Source: Colwellia sp. (GTDB lineage: Bacteria; Pseudomonadota; Gammaproteobacteria; Enterobacterales; Alteromonadaceae). Taken from it: a DNA stretch of 64,000 bases. The DNA lies in contig JAHDIK010000002.1 in the NCBI GenBank assembly GCA_020630795.1, forward strand, positions 260,054 to 324,053, written 5' to 3'. Both the position numbers and the translations under genes were made by a program. Below are positions 8,713 to 17,189 of this stretch, one piece after another; position 1 is the first letter of the stretch; every line of letters begins with the position of its first letter. The notes under the pieces are model-generated. The model saw nothing but the letters and a program-made list of their open reading frames with translations. It was not told where the DNA came from and made no database searches.

Positions 8713-9756
8713 ATGAAGTATATGAATATCAGCAATTATAATTTTTTCCGTCATTTATCTACAAAATTTTGTGAGATTTTCAGCGTATTAGTGTTTGCTT
8801 TAGTTGCTTTTAATACACCACTTAATGCTCAGGAAGTTCAGACAAATATACTGATTCCCAAGTCACACAGCAGTCTTGCTGATGGCGTGTTATTGGGGGA
8901 CTTTTCAACACTTAATCCTCTTAACAAGCCAGGCGATAATTTTGATTTACTCGATTGGTCGTTAACATTACCAACCGATCTAAACAAAGATAAAAAAGCA
9001 GATACCGTTTATGAAAAATCATTAGATCAAGGTTTCACTCTAAAACCATTTTTTTATACTGCAGATGATGGCGGTCTTGTATTCGCAAGCCCTAATGTAG
9101 GCGCTAAGACATCAAAAAATACAAAGTATGCGCGAACCGAACTACGTGAAATGCTACGTAGAGGTAATAGCAGAATAAAAATACGTGGTTTGACCAAAAA
9201 TAACTGGGTGTTCGGTGGGGCACATGGTTCGATGAAAGCAAAGGCTGGTGCAATTGAAGGGAGCTTGGAAGGGACATTGGCTGTGAATAGAGTTTCAACC
9301 ACAGGCGATGAAAAGAAGGTTGGACGCGTGATTATCGGGCAAATTCACGCCACTGATGATGAACCTATTCGTTTATATTATCGTAAATTACCAGCCAATT
9401 CGAAAGGCGCTATTTATTTTGCTCATGAAATAAATGGTGGCGATGATGTTTGGATAAATATGATTGGCTCTCGATCTCATAAGTTGTCAGATCCTGACGA
9501 TGGCATCGCCTTGAACGAAAAATTTTCTTATAAAATTTCTGTAAAAGACGAAGTATTGTTCGTCACGATAATTAGGGAAGGCAAGCCTAATATTACTAAG
9601 CACTACGACATGAAAGATAGTGGTTACAGCTCTGGTAATCAGTATATGTACTTTAAAGCTGGTGTTTATAACCAAAACAATGAAGGCGCAGATGGTGATT
9701 ATGTGAAAGCCACTTTCTATCACATCCATAATACGCATAACAAATATAAGTTTTAG
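8713..9756 (+). CDS. secreted PL7 alginate lyase
   Basis: About 347 residues: a long signal peptide (hydrophobic FSVLVFALVAF, cleavage near NAQ-EVQ) and then a PL7 catalytic domain. The family motifs are RTELREMLR (about 142-150), QIHATDDEP (about 210-218) and YFKAGVYNQN (about 313-322). The PL7 domain is clearly related to the one in the divergent gene at 6582-8123 (shared phrases EPIRLYY and YFKAGVY), but this protein lacks the lipobox and the discoidin domain, so it is probably exported. The frame stays open upstream to a GTG at 8608. I chose the ATG at 8713 because it starts the signal peptide; an ATG at 8722 is also possible. It is followed by the TonB-dependent receptor on the same strand. 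Confidence 0.9.
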   Translation: MKYMNISNYNFFRHLSTKFCEIFSVLVFALVAFNTPLNAQEVQTNILIPKSHSSLADGVLLGDFSTLNPLNKPGDNFDLLDWSLTLPTDLNKDKKADTVYEKSLDQGFTLKPFFYTADDGGLVFASPNVGAKTSKNTKYARTELREMLRRGNSRIKIRGLTKNNWVFGGAHGSMKAKAGAIEGSLEGTLAVNRVSTTGDEKKVGRVIIGQIHATDDEPIRLYYRKLPANSKGAIYFAHEINGGDDVWINMIGSRSHKLSDPDDGIALNEKFSYKISVKDEVLFVTIIREGKPNITKHYDMKDSGYSSGNQYMYFKAGVYNQNNEGADGDYVKATFYHIHNTHNKYKF

Positions 9757-9762
9757 CGCGCT

Positions 9763-9807
9763 ATGTTTATCAAATTAATGTTTATCAAATTAATGTCTAT
9801 CAATTTA
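9763..9807. repeat. three tandem 15-base repeats upstream of the TonB-dependent receptor
   Basis: ATGTTTATCAAATTA occurs at 9763-9777 and 9778-9792. A third unit with two changes, ATGTCTATCAATTTA, follows at 9793-9807. They sit about 100 bases upstream of the receptor start, between it and the lyase stop. They could be repeated protein-binding sites or simple slippage repeats. Confidence 0.8.
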
Positions 9808-9904
9808 ATAAACGTTTCTTATGGAAAATTGATATCCCTATAACATAAATATAACAGTTAAAAGGCAGTTACATGCTTACAACAAAACAAGCGGAGAATT
9901 CGGT

Positions 9905-12900
9905 ATGTCCTCGATATTAGGTAAAAAAGAAAAGCCCATCCATCATATAAGGAAGTTTAAACTTTCACCTATAGCAACATGGATAAAATCTGTCGTTATT
10001 ACGTCAGTAGCTAGCTCTTTTGCATTTTCGGCAACGGCACAAGAAGCACAAACTGAAAGTTTAGATAACGACAATAAGGACATAGAAGTTGTTCAAATCG
10101 TTGGTACCCGTAAAACGATTCAAGATCAAATTGCCATAAAGCGTGAAGCAACTACGGTTGTTGATGGTTTGTCAGCAGCAGATATCGGTGACTTACCTGC
10201 ACTTTCAATTGGTGAAGCGCTAGAAACAATTACAGGTGCTGCATCTCACCGTGAAAATGGTGGTGCAACTGAAATCAGTATCCGTGGTTTAGGTCCATTT
10301 TTAAGTGCGACTCATATTAATGGCCGTGAAGCGACTAATGGTAGTGGTGACCGCTCAGTTAACTTCTCTCAGTTCCCGTCAGAGTTAATGAAGAAAGTTG
10401 CTATTTATAAAACTCAAGACGCTTCTATGATTGAAGGTGGGGTTGCAGGTGTTATTACGCTGGAGACACTTAAGCCTTTAGATTTTGGTAAAAGACGTAT
10501 CCAAGGTGAATTTAAAGGTAACTATAATCCAGATCAAGCAAATGTTGATAACTCACTACAAGGTGATTTGGGCTATCGCGGAACGCTAAGTTATGTTGAC
10601 CAGTTTGAATTTGACAACGGTCAAGAGTTTGGTGTGAGCATAGGTTGGCAACGTCAAGATATTAGTCAGCCAGAAGCTGAATATAGAAGCTCAAGCCCAA
10701 CAGGTTCTTCTTTATGGGCATGTCTAAACGACCCTACAAATACATCTACAGGTTTTTTCCGCAGTACAGCAGGTGATTGTGAAGATCCTGGTAACCAAGG
10801 CTTTAATAATGGTATAAATTCAGCGACAGGTGAAGCGTTTGATGCAGGTACACCTTACGCATTTACTGGCTCAAGCCGAAGTTTCCGTCAAAACGAAACG
10901 TCTGACGAAAGAGATGCTTTGTTCTTTGCTTTACAATACCGCCCATCTGATAGTTGGGATATAAACTTTGATGCACAAATTTCAGACCGAACTCAAGCTG
11001 AATACCGTCATGATTTACTCTTTTTACAGAAGCGCGTTACACCAGGTGTAACGGGTGAGAACCTGATAACAAATGATGTTGGTGGTATTTTACATTGGGA
11101 AGGTAATGAACGATTTGAGTCTGCTGGCGAGCAGTTTTCTCGTGAAGAAAATTATGTAGGTTACGGACTTAACATTGAACATTTTGTTAATGAAGATTTA
11201 ACTATAACTGCAGATATTGGCTATTCTGAAACCAATCGTGAAGAGTTACAAATTTCAAACCGAGGTAGAACGAGTAATCGTCCATTTTTCTCTTGGGATC
11301 TAGGTTCATACGTTCCTCATTTAACTATTACAGATTTTGATGTAACCGATATTTCTAACTTTGCGAGTGATCTTCGTACACGTATCGACAGAGAGAATGT
11401 TCGTGACAACATAATTAAAGGCGCACGTGTAGATTTTGATTACAATTTAGACGGAGATGTTTTTAGTGGTGTTCAAGGTGGACTACGAGTTTCTGAACTG
11501 TCGTTTCTTCAATATGGTGGAACAAATGGTAATGGTTCAAGAAACCAGTTTGACTTAGATGAAGGTGTAACATCAGCTATCGATATACTTGAAGAGTGTC
11601 AAATCAACTTCCCTGAAACTGATTTCTTAGATAGTGTTTCTGACGGTGATATTTTTACTCATGTAGACAGTTCAGGTAATGTTGTAGAAAGCGGAACAGG
11701 CTCTCAGTGGGCAACTTATAATAATGCTTGTTTCTCTCAAGCCGTTGTTGCATCTGTAGGTGGTGACTTTACTCACCCTGAAGTTATATACGAAAACTCA
11801 GGTACTATTGACGTAATAGAAACTACCAAAGCTGCTTATGCTATGCTTAATTACGACACTGAATTATTTGATAAATTTATTCGTGGTAACTTTGGTATAC
11901 GTGTTGTAAATACTGAAGTAGAGACTATTGGTTTTAGACAAAGCTATAGCGTAATTACTGACGAAAATGGCTTCTTAGAACTAGATCCAAACGACGATCA
12001 AATTGATAAGCTTACTTCTGGTGGCGATTACACTGAAGTATTACCAAGCTTTAACTTAGTTGTTGATTATGAAGAAAACATCCTTTTAAGAGCTGGTGTT
12101 TACCGTGGTATGTCACGTGCTGAACCATCTGATTTAGGTTATAGCCGTGACTTTATAGTAGAAACAGCTGATCCTGTAACTGTTGATGACTTGTTAGTTG
12201 GTGTTAACGGTTCTGGTAATCCTTCTCTTAAACCATTAATGTCATGGAACTATGACCTTGCAATGGAATGGTACCCTAACGATGACTCTTTAGTCGCGTT
12301 TGGCGTTTACTATAAAAAGTTTAATGGTGGTTTCCAAAACCAAACAATACTAGAAACTTTTAACGTTGAAAGTCAAAATTACGATTTACCTATTACTGGC
12401 CCAGTAACTACAGATGAAGCAAGTGAACTTCTAGGTTTTGAAGCATCATTCTCATACCGTTGGGATTCTGGTCTTGGTGTTAAATTCGGTTATAACTATG
12501 CAGATTCAGATTTTAAATTTGAAGATAGTAATTACGGTAATGTCTTTACTACAGGCTTAGATGGAACTGTTACTCAAGAGAAAATAGGCATCGTAGATAC
12601 TGGTTCGGTACCTGGTCTTTCTGAGCATGTATTTAACGGACAAGTTTATTACCAAGTTGGCGATTTTGAAACAGCGCTTATCTACAAGTATCGTAGTGAG
12701 TACTTCCAACCATACAACAGTAACGGTACAAGACTGCGCTTTGTTGATGAAGCGAATGTTTGGGAAGCGCGAGCATCATACAAAATTAATAAACACGTTC
12801 GTGTTAAATTTTCTGCAATTAACTTGTTTAGCGAACCTAAATCTCAATACTTCTATACCTTGGGTAATACCGGTGAAGTTAATGATTACGGCCCTCGTCT

Positions 12901-12928
12901 ATTCGCAGGTATCAGCGTTAAGTACTAG
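9905..12928 (+). CDS. TonB-dependent receptor, probably for alginate oligosaccharides
   Basis: Outer-membrane active-transport barrel of 1007 residues. The signal peptide ends near ATAQ-EA (about residue 47). A TonB-box-like segment (VVQIVGTRK, about 62-70) is followed by a plug domain with DLPALSIGEALETITG, EISIRGLGPFLSATHINGRE and EGGVAGVITLETLKP. The rest is a long beta-barrel that ends in an aromatic residue (ISVKY), as barrel proteins do. The size and the plug type match carbohydrate-related TonB receptors of marine Alteromonadales. The lyase just upstream points to alginate fragments as substrate; this is inferred. The ATG at 9905 has GGAG at suitable distance. No SusD gene is present. 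Confidence 0.93.
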   Translation: MSSILGKKEKPIHHIRKFKLSPIATWIKSVVITSVASSFAFSATAQEAQTESLDNDNKDIEVVQIVGTRKTIQDQIAIKREATTVVDGLSAADIGDLPALSIGEALETITGAASHRENGGATEISIRGLGPFLSATHINGREATNGSGDRSVNFSQFPSELMKKVAIYKTQDASMIEGGVAGVITLETLKPLDFGKRRIQGEFKGNYNPDQANVDNSLQGDLGYRGTLSYVDQFEFDNGQEFGVSIGWQRQDISQPEAEYRSSSPTGSSLWACLNDPTNTSTGFFRSTAGDCEDPGNQGFNNGINSATGEAFDAGTPYAFTGSSRSFRQNETSDERDALFFALQYRPSDSWDINFDAQISDRTQAEYRHDLLFLQKRVTPGVTGENLITNDVGGILHWEGNERFESAGEQFSREENYVGYGLNIEHFVNEDLTITADIGYSETNREELQISNRGRTSNRPFFSWDLGSYVPHLTITDFDVTDISNFASDLRTRIDRENVRDNIIKGARVDFDYNLDGDVFSGVQGGLRVSELSFLQYGGTNGNGSRNQFDLDEGVTSAIDILEECQINFPETDFLDSVSDGDIFTHVDSSGNVVESGTGSQWATYNNACFSQAVVASVGGDFTHPEVIYENSGTIDVIETTKAAYAMLNYDTELFDKFIRGNFGIRVVNTEVETIGFRQSYSVITDENGFLELDPNDDQIDKLTSGGDYTEVLPSFNLVVDYEENILLRAGVYRGMSRAEPSDLGYSRDFIVETADPVTVDDLLVGVNGSGNPSLKPLMSWNYDLAMEWYPNDDSLVAFGVYYKKFNGGFQNQTILETFNVESQNYDLPITGPVTTDEASELLGFEASFSYRWDSGLGVKFGYNYADSDFKFEDSNYGNVFTTGLDGTVTQEKIGIVDTGSVPGLSEHVFNGQVYYQVGDFETALIYKYRSEYFQPYNSNGTRLRFVDEANVWEARASYKINKHVRVKFSAINLFSEPKSQYFYTLGNTGEVNDYGPRLFAGISVKY

Positions 12929-12991
12929 CCAAGCAAAGTACTTAGTTAAAACAAGCTAATTTGAAAAAGTAGAATTTTCAGGAGTAAAAAA

Positions 12992-15900
12992 ATGAATAAT
13001 AAATTTGTTATACCTCTTATCATTGCAACAGGCCTAGTGGGTTGTGGCGGTGATGACAACGCTGAACTGGATAGTAACAAACGTGGTAGCATCGAAATCA
13101 TCGGAAACGACTTTTTTGCTGGTGCCTCGCTCTCTATATCGCTAAGCGATCCTGACGGAATTAAAGAAGACTCCGTTACTTATGCTTGGTCAGACGGTAG
13201 TACCGGCCCAACATACACCATTACTGAAGCTGACGAAGGTTCTGCTATCTCTGTTTCTGCTAGATATACAGATGATGCAGGCTTTACTGAAGGTGTTGGT
13301 GCTTCAACACCAGCTATTTTACCAACTTTAAATCTTACTGCTAGTATTGTGAAAGGCCCAGTTGACGGTGCAACTTGTGAGATATTCAGAATTGATGAAA
13401 ACGGTCAAGCTGTTCTTCCTTCGCAAGCTACAGCAGTTTCTGACGCTACAGGTGAAGTTGTTTTTGCAGATGTTCATATTGCAGACAATGGTTTGCTTTC
13501 ATGTACAGGTGGTACATACATCGATGAATCAACAGGCTCTACATTAGATGCACCTCAATTGAGATCTGTAGTAAAGGTTGTTGAAGATGGCGGAGCTGCC
13601 ACTGACGAAAATGGAGACTCTGTTTTAGATGCTGACGGGAACGAAGTAATATTACCACCACCAGTATATGTAGTATCGCCTTTAACTGAAATGGCTGTTC
13701 AAAACACACTTACTGATTTAAATAACTTTGAAGAAACAGCTGAAAGTATTAATTCTCGTTTTGGGATTCGTTTTGACACAACTGAAGTAGCTCCTACTGT
13801 TGTAGGTACTGATGACCTTGGTATTGACGGTGCTGAAAATAATGACAGATACGGCTCCGTATTGGCGCTTATATCTCAACTGGATGCAGACAATACAAAC
13901 GCTGACATATCAACCGTTATTGCAGATCTTTCTACTGATATTGCTGATGGCGATTTTGCTGATTCTTTAGATATATTAGAAACAGCACAAACAAATCTAG
14001 AAACCACTTCAGTAGTTGCTAGTAGCTTTGCTGGTTCAGATTTACTTGGCATAATTGGCGCTTCTGTGGGTTACAACAATGATCCTGTTACAGCAATCAT
14101 TGAAGGTGAACTTAGCGGCGTTGTAAGAAATACATCTGAAAAAGCATTAACGGGTACGGCAACTATTATTGACCCTAACTTTAATGAAGACTCTTTTATC
14201 GAACAAACCGACGTAGCACTTACTTACGGTACATTTAGTATTGCGGCAAACGGAGATTGGACTTACACAGTTAACACCGAAGACGAAACAGTTGCAGCTC
14301 TTGAAGTTGGTGCTTCTGTAAATGATCCGGTTACCATTCAATCTGCTGATGGTACTACTGAAGTCCTTGCAATTCGTGTAGCTGCGCTCACTCAGGTTGT
14401 TCAAATCCTTAATATTGATGGTAGTGATACTGGTGAAATTAGATTTGATGTTGATAATCTGCGTCAAGGTAAGCTTACTGCATCTTTCTCTAAAAGTGCT
14501 GCTGTTGGAAGCGACGGAAGTAACAAAGATGCTTACATCGCGCTATATGGATCATCTGGTAGTTCTAGTGAGTCGTTAATCGATTTACGTATTCAAGGAA
14601 GTGCGATTGACGATATTACTGGCGAAACAAGAGAACCTCGCTTTTTAGTGAGAAATACTGATAATGCAGCTTACACTCCAGGTATCATCACTGCACCATT
14701 TGTTGAAGATCACTTTTATGATATTGAAATTTCATGGGATTTAGATGCAGCAGAGCAAATCACTGTTACTCTTGATGGTGAAGTGCTTGGTGGAAGTTCT
14801 TTCTCTACTGCAGCAGTTGTAGACTCTGATTATGTTAATTTAGATTCGTTTTTTGCTAAAGGCGTTGAAAGAATTCAATTCAGATTTGGTGATAATGGTA
14901 GCTCAGTTCCTTTTGGCGCTTTCTCTGTAGATAATATTGAGGTATTTTCTGATACTGCAGGTACCACAAGTGTATTTGCTGATAACTTCGAAGGTTACGC
15001 ATTAGGTAATGACTTATCGGGTGATGGCAGTCCTTATGGCGTATCTATTTTCTCTGGAGTTGCTGTATTTGATGCAGGTGACGGCACAGAAGAACCTGTT
15101 CCAGCTGCATTCTTCGACTTAACAGGAAGAATTGCTAGTGATGAAGCTACGCCATTAACAGGTATTGTTAGCGTACTTGACCCTAATACTGATGAAGCAT
15201 CACTAATTGCTTCAACTCTTAGTGGTACTTATGGTGACTTATCAATCTTAGCTGACGGTTCATGGACTTATACCCTTGACACTACCGATGCGACGATTGC
15301 TGCACTTGTTGTTGGTACTAATGAAACAGATACTTTCACAATTGAGTCTGTTGACGGAACTACTGCAGAATTAGTAATTACCATCACAGGTTCTATTGTT
15401 GTTAATACTGGCGATAACAATGTTGCAAGAATGGCTGATACAACAACCTCGGCTGACGCAGAGTTGCGTATGACAACCGATCCTCTTGCTGAAGGTTCTA
15501 TTTCTACAACCATTAAGATACAAGCCATTGCCGACTTCACTGCTACACCAGATGTTTCTGAAGATAATACGGCTTATATTAGTGTTTACGGTGGCTCTGC
15601 TTCATCAAGTAACCTAACGGGTGAAATTGTCTTTAGTAATGGTGCTGTTAAGTATCGTGATGCATCAAAATCGCAACAAACTATTGCTGATTTAACTTAT
15701 TTTGATGATACAGACATCAATGTAGTTCTTAAGTGGACTGCTACTGGTTACTCTTTATCAATTGATGGTGGTACAACGTTCTACGGTCCTTATACGGCAA
15801 TTAACACAGGTACCGCAACAGAAACGTATCAAGTTCGTATTGGTAGCTCTTCGAAGGAGTCAGCTAAAGAATTGCTAGCGGATGATATCGTAATCGCTGA

Positions 15901-16615
15901 TGCAACAGATACCGCTGTGTTAACTGAAGACTTTGAAACTTTTGCTGATGGAGAAGATTTAAGCACTTCGTATTCAAGCTCTGCTGAATCAACAGTTAGA
16001 ACTATAGCGGGTACGGGTGTAAACCTTGTTGCAAGAATGGCTGATACAACAACTTCAGCTGACGCTGAGTTACGTATGACAACAGACCCTCTTGCTGAAG
16101 GTTCTATTTCTGCAACCATTAAGATACAAGCCATTACTGACTTTACTGCTACATCAGGCGTTTCTGAAGATAATACGGCTTATATTAGTGTTTACGGTGG
16201 CTCTGCTTCATCAAGTAACCTAACGGGTGAAATTGTCTTTAGTAATGGTGCTGTTAAGTATCGTGATGCATCAAAATCGCAACAAACTATTGCTGATTTA
16301 ACTTATTTTGATGATACAGACATCAATGTAGTTCTTAAGTGGACTGCTACTGGTTACTCTTTATCAATTGATGGTGGTACAACGTTCTACGGTCCTTATA
16401 CGGCAATTAACACAGGTACCGCAACAGAAACGTATCAAGTTCGTATTGGTAGCTCTTCGAAGGAGTCAGCTAAAGAATTGCTAGCGGATGATATCGTAAT
16501 CGCTGATGCAACAGATACCGCTGTGTTAACTGAAGACTTTGAAACTTATGCTGTCGATGATGATTTAAGTACAACTTATTCAAGTTCTGCTGAAGCAACT
16601 GTTCAAGAAGATTAA
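12992..16615 (+). CDS. large VCBS/lectin-like repeat lipoprotein of the alginate locus
   Basis: A 1207-residue lipoprotein (lipobox GLVGCGG, Cys19). Visible parts: an Ig-like segment (about 30-115); a domain around TASIVKGPVDGATCEIF (about 117-240); a VCBS-type repeat (about 368-460) with GTFSIAANGDWTYTVN; a beta-rich lectin-like module (about 470-700); a second VCBS repeat (about 709-800) with GDLSILADGSWTYTLD; and two nearly identical beta-rich modules (about 811-1005 and 1013-1207). The modules share the themes AYISVYGGSASSS and TEDFE and look like glycan-binding beta-sandwiches. It lies 63 bases after the TonB receptor, so it may capture alginate at the surface, in the role SusD plays in Bacteroidetes; this is inference. 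A terminator follows. Confidence 0.8.
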   Translation: MNNKFVIPLIIATGLVGCGGDDNAELDSNKRGSIEIIGNDFFAGASLSISLSDPDGIKEDSVTYAWSDGSTGPTYTITEADEGSAISVSARYTDDAGFTEGVGASTPAILPTLNLTASIVKGPVDGATCEIFRIDENGQAVLPSQATAVSDATGEVVFADVHIADNGLLSCTGGTYIDESTGSTLDAPQLRSVVKVVEDGGAATDENGDSVLDADGNEVILPPPVYVVSPLTEMAVQNTLTDLNNFEETAESINSRFGIRFDTTEVAPTVVGTDDLGIDGAENNDRYGSVLALISQLDADNTNADISTVIADLSTDIADGDFADSLDILETAQTNLETTSVVASSFAGSDLLGIIGASVGYNNDPVTAIIEGELSGVVRNTSEKALTGTATIIDPNFNEDSFIEQTDVALTYGTFSIAANGDWTYTVNTEDETVAALEVGASVNDPVTIQSADGTTEVLAIRVAALTQVVQILNIDGSDTGEIRFDVDNLRQGKLTASFSKSAAVGSDGSNKDAYIALYGSSGSSSESLIDLRIQGSAIDDITGETREPRFLVRNTDNAAYTPGIITAPFVEDHFYDIEISWDLDAAEQITVTLDGEVLGGSSFSTAAVVDSDYVNLDSFFAKGVERIQFRFGDNGSSVPFGAFSVDNIEVFSDTAGTTSVFADNFEGYALGNDLSGDGSPYGVSIFSGVAVFDAGDGTEEPVPAAFFDLTGRIASDEATPLTGIVSVLDPNTDEASLIASTLSGTYGDLSILADGSWTYTLDTTDATIAALVVGTNETDTFTIESVDGTTAELVITITGSIVVNTGDNNVARMADTTTSADAELRMTTDPLAEGSISTTIKIQAIADFTATPDVSEDNTAYISVYGGSASSSNLTGEIVFSNGAVKYRDASKSQQTIADLTYFDDTDINVVLKWTATGYSLSIDGGTTFYGPYTAINTGTATETYQVRIGSSSKESAKELLADDIVIADATDTAVLTEDFETFADGEDLSTSYSSSAESTVRTIAGTGVNLVARMADTTTSADAELRMTTDPLAEGSISATIKIQAITDFTATSGVSEDNTAYISVYGGSASSSNLTGEIVFSNGAVKYRDASKSQQTIADLTYFDDTDINVVLKWTATGYSLSIDGGTTFYGPYTAINTGTATETYQVRIGSSSKESAKELLADDIVIADATDTAVLTEDFETYAVDDDLSTTYSSSAEATVQED
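15422..15997 (+). repeat. 606-bp-period direct repeat inside the lipoprotein gene, copy 1
   Basis: In-frame repeat encoding one lectin-like module. Copy 2 starts exactly 606 bases later (202 codons). Bases 15554-15941 are identical to 16160-16547 by eye; the flanking parts differ at scattered positions. Confidence 0.95.
16028..16603 (+). repeat. 606-bp-period direct repeat inside the lipoprotein gene, copy 2
   Basis: Second copy of the module at 15422-15997. It ends four codons before the stop, so it forms the C-terminus of the protein. Confidence 0.95.
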
Positions 16616-16655
16616 TCATATAGAAAATGTAGATTAATCTGTTAAACATTACGTT

Positions 16656-16688
16656 AAAAATGCCGCTTATTAAAAGCGGCATTTTTTT
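16656..16688 (+). terminator. Rho-independent terminator of the alginate locus
   Basis: AATGCCGCTT pairs with AAGCGGCATT around a short AT loop, then a run of seven T. It lies 40 bases after the lipoprotein stop. Confidence 0.92.
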
Positions 16689-17123
16689 ACTTTTAGATCC
16701 TCCTTCATCACCGCACCAACAAATAAACACCTATATCAATAGAATTCGTTTTATTTAAATAAAAGCTATTTAATTAAGCTCCACGTAACCGTTAAATGAT
16801 CAGCGTCTAGTTTAGTGTTGCATGCCAAGGGAGTTTTTTATGTCGGGAGGTGATTGAATGAGGTGCTCTAACAGGGGGGAATGGATCTCTGACTTGTATC
16901 CTCTCATTTTGTAAATGGCCGAATACGGTTCTTTTGGAGTCATACTTTTTCGGTTTAATGGTAAACCGTTTTTGAATAGAGGCTCATTAGGTATTGCGAA
17001 TTCCTTTGTTCATAACCGTTTTAGTTATTGACGTGCTAATGAATAAATAGGTGAATTTAAATACCACGAGGGCGCTAGGTCAAAAGCATAACCCTTTGGT
17101 ATAAACCTTAAATTAAGCATACT
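16689..17123. other. intergenic region without a recognisable gene
   Basis: About 435 bases between two terminators. I see no protein gene with coding-like sequence. There is a five-codon frame (ATG at 16840) after a good AAGGGAG, which is too short to support. A terminator-like hairpin at 16951-16973 belongs to no visible gene and may end a small RNA. Confidence 0.5.
16951..16973 (+). terminator. orphan terminator-like hairpin
   Basis: CGGTTTA pairs with TAAACCG around ATGG and is followed by five T. The gene upstream already has its own terminator at 16656, so this could be the end of an unannotated small RNA that starts between about 16700 and 16900. Confidence 0.45.
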
Positions 17124-17161
17124 AAAAAGGCTTTAACCCTCGCGAGTTAAAGCCTTTTTTA
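17124..17161 (-). terminator. Rho-independent terminator after ybiT (symmetric)
   Basis: AAAAAGGCTTTAAC pairs with GTTAAAGCCTTTTT around CCTCGCGA. It has T runs on both strands, so it can end transcripts from either side. It lies 28 bases past the ybiT stop. Confidence 0.9.
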
Positions 17162-17189
17162 ATCATTCATTTTTACGTGGTTTAGGTTG

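Noticed and set aside
9054-9302. Minus-strand open frames inside the second alginate lyase gene
   Set aside because: They are antisense to a clear PL7 domain and have no ribosome binding site or known family.
12627-12959. Plus-strand frame overlapping the end of the TonB-dependent receptor
   Set aside because: It is out of frame with the receptor barrel, whose C-terminus is complete and normal.
15268-15540. Minus-strand open frame opposite the lipoprotein gene (also 15829-16134)
   Set aside because: Low-complexity Ser/Val/Ala-rich translation caused by the repeats on the other strand; the plus-strand frame has clear domains and a lipobox.
6582-16615. Alginate locus as a mobile island
   Set aside because: No integrase, transposase, terminal repeat or tRNA insertion site was seen at either edge.
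16840-16857. Five-codon frame after AAGGGAG in the gap after the alginate locus
   Set aside because: It is too short to support as a peptide, with no neighbour it could attenuate.
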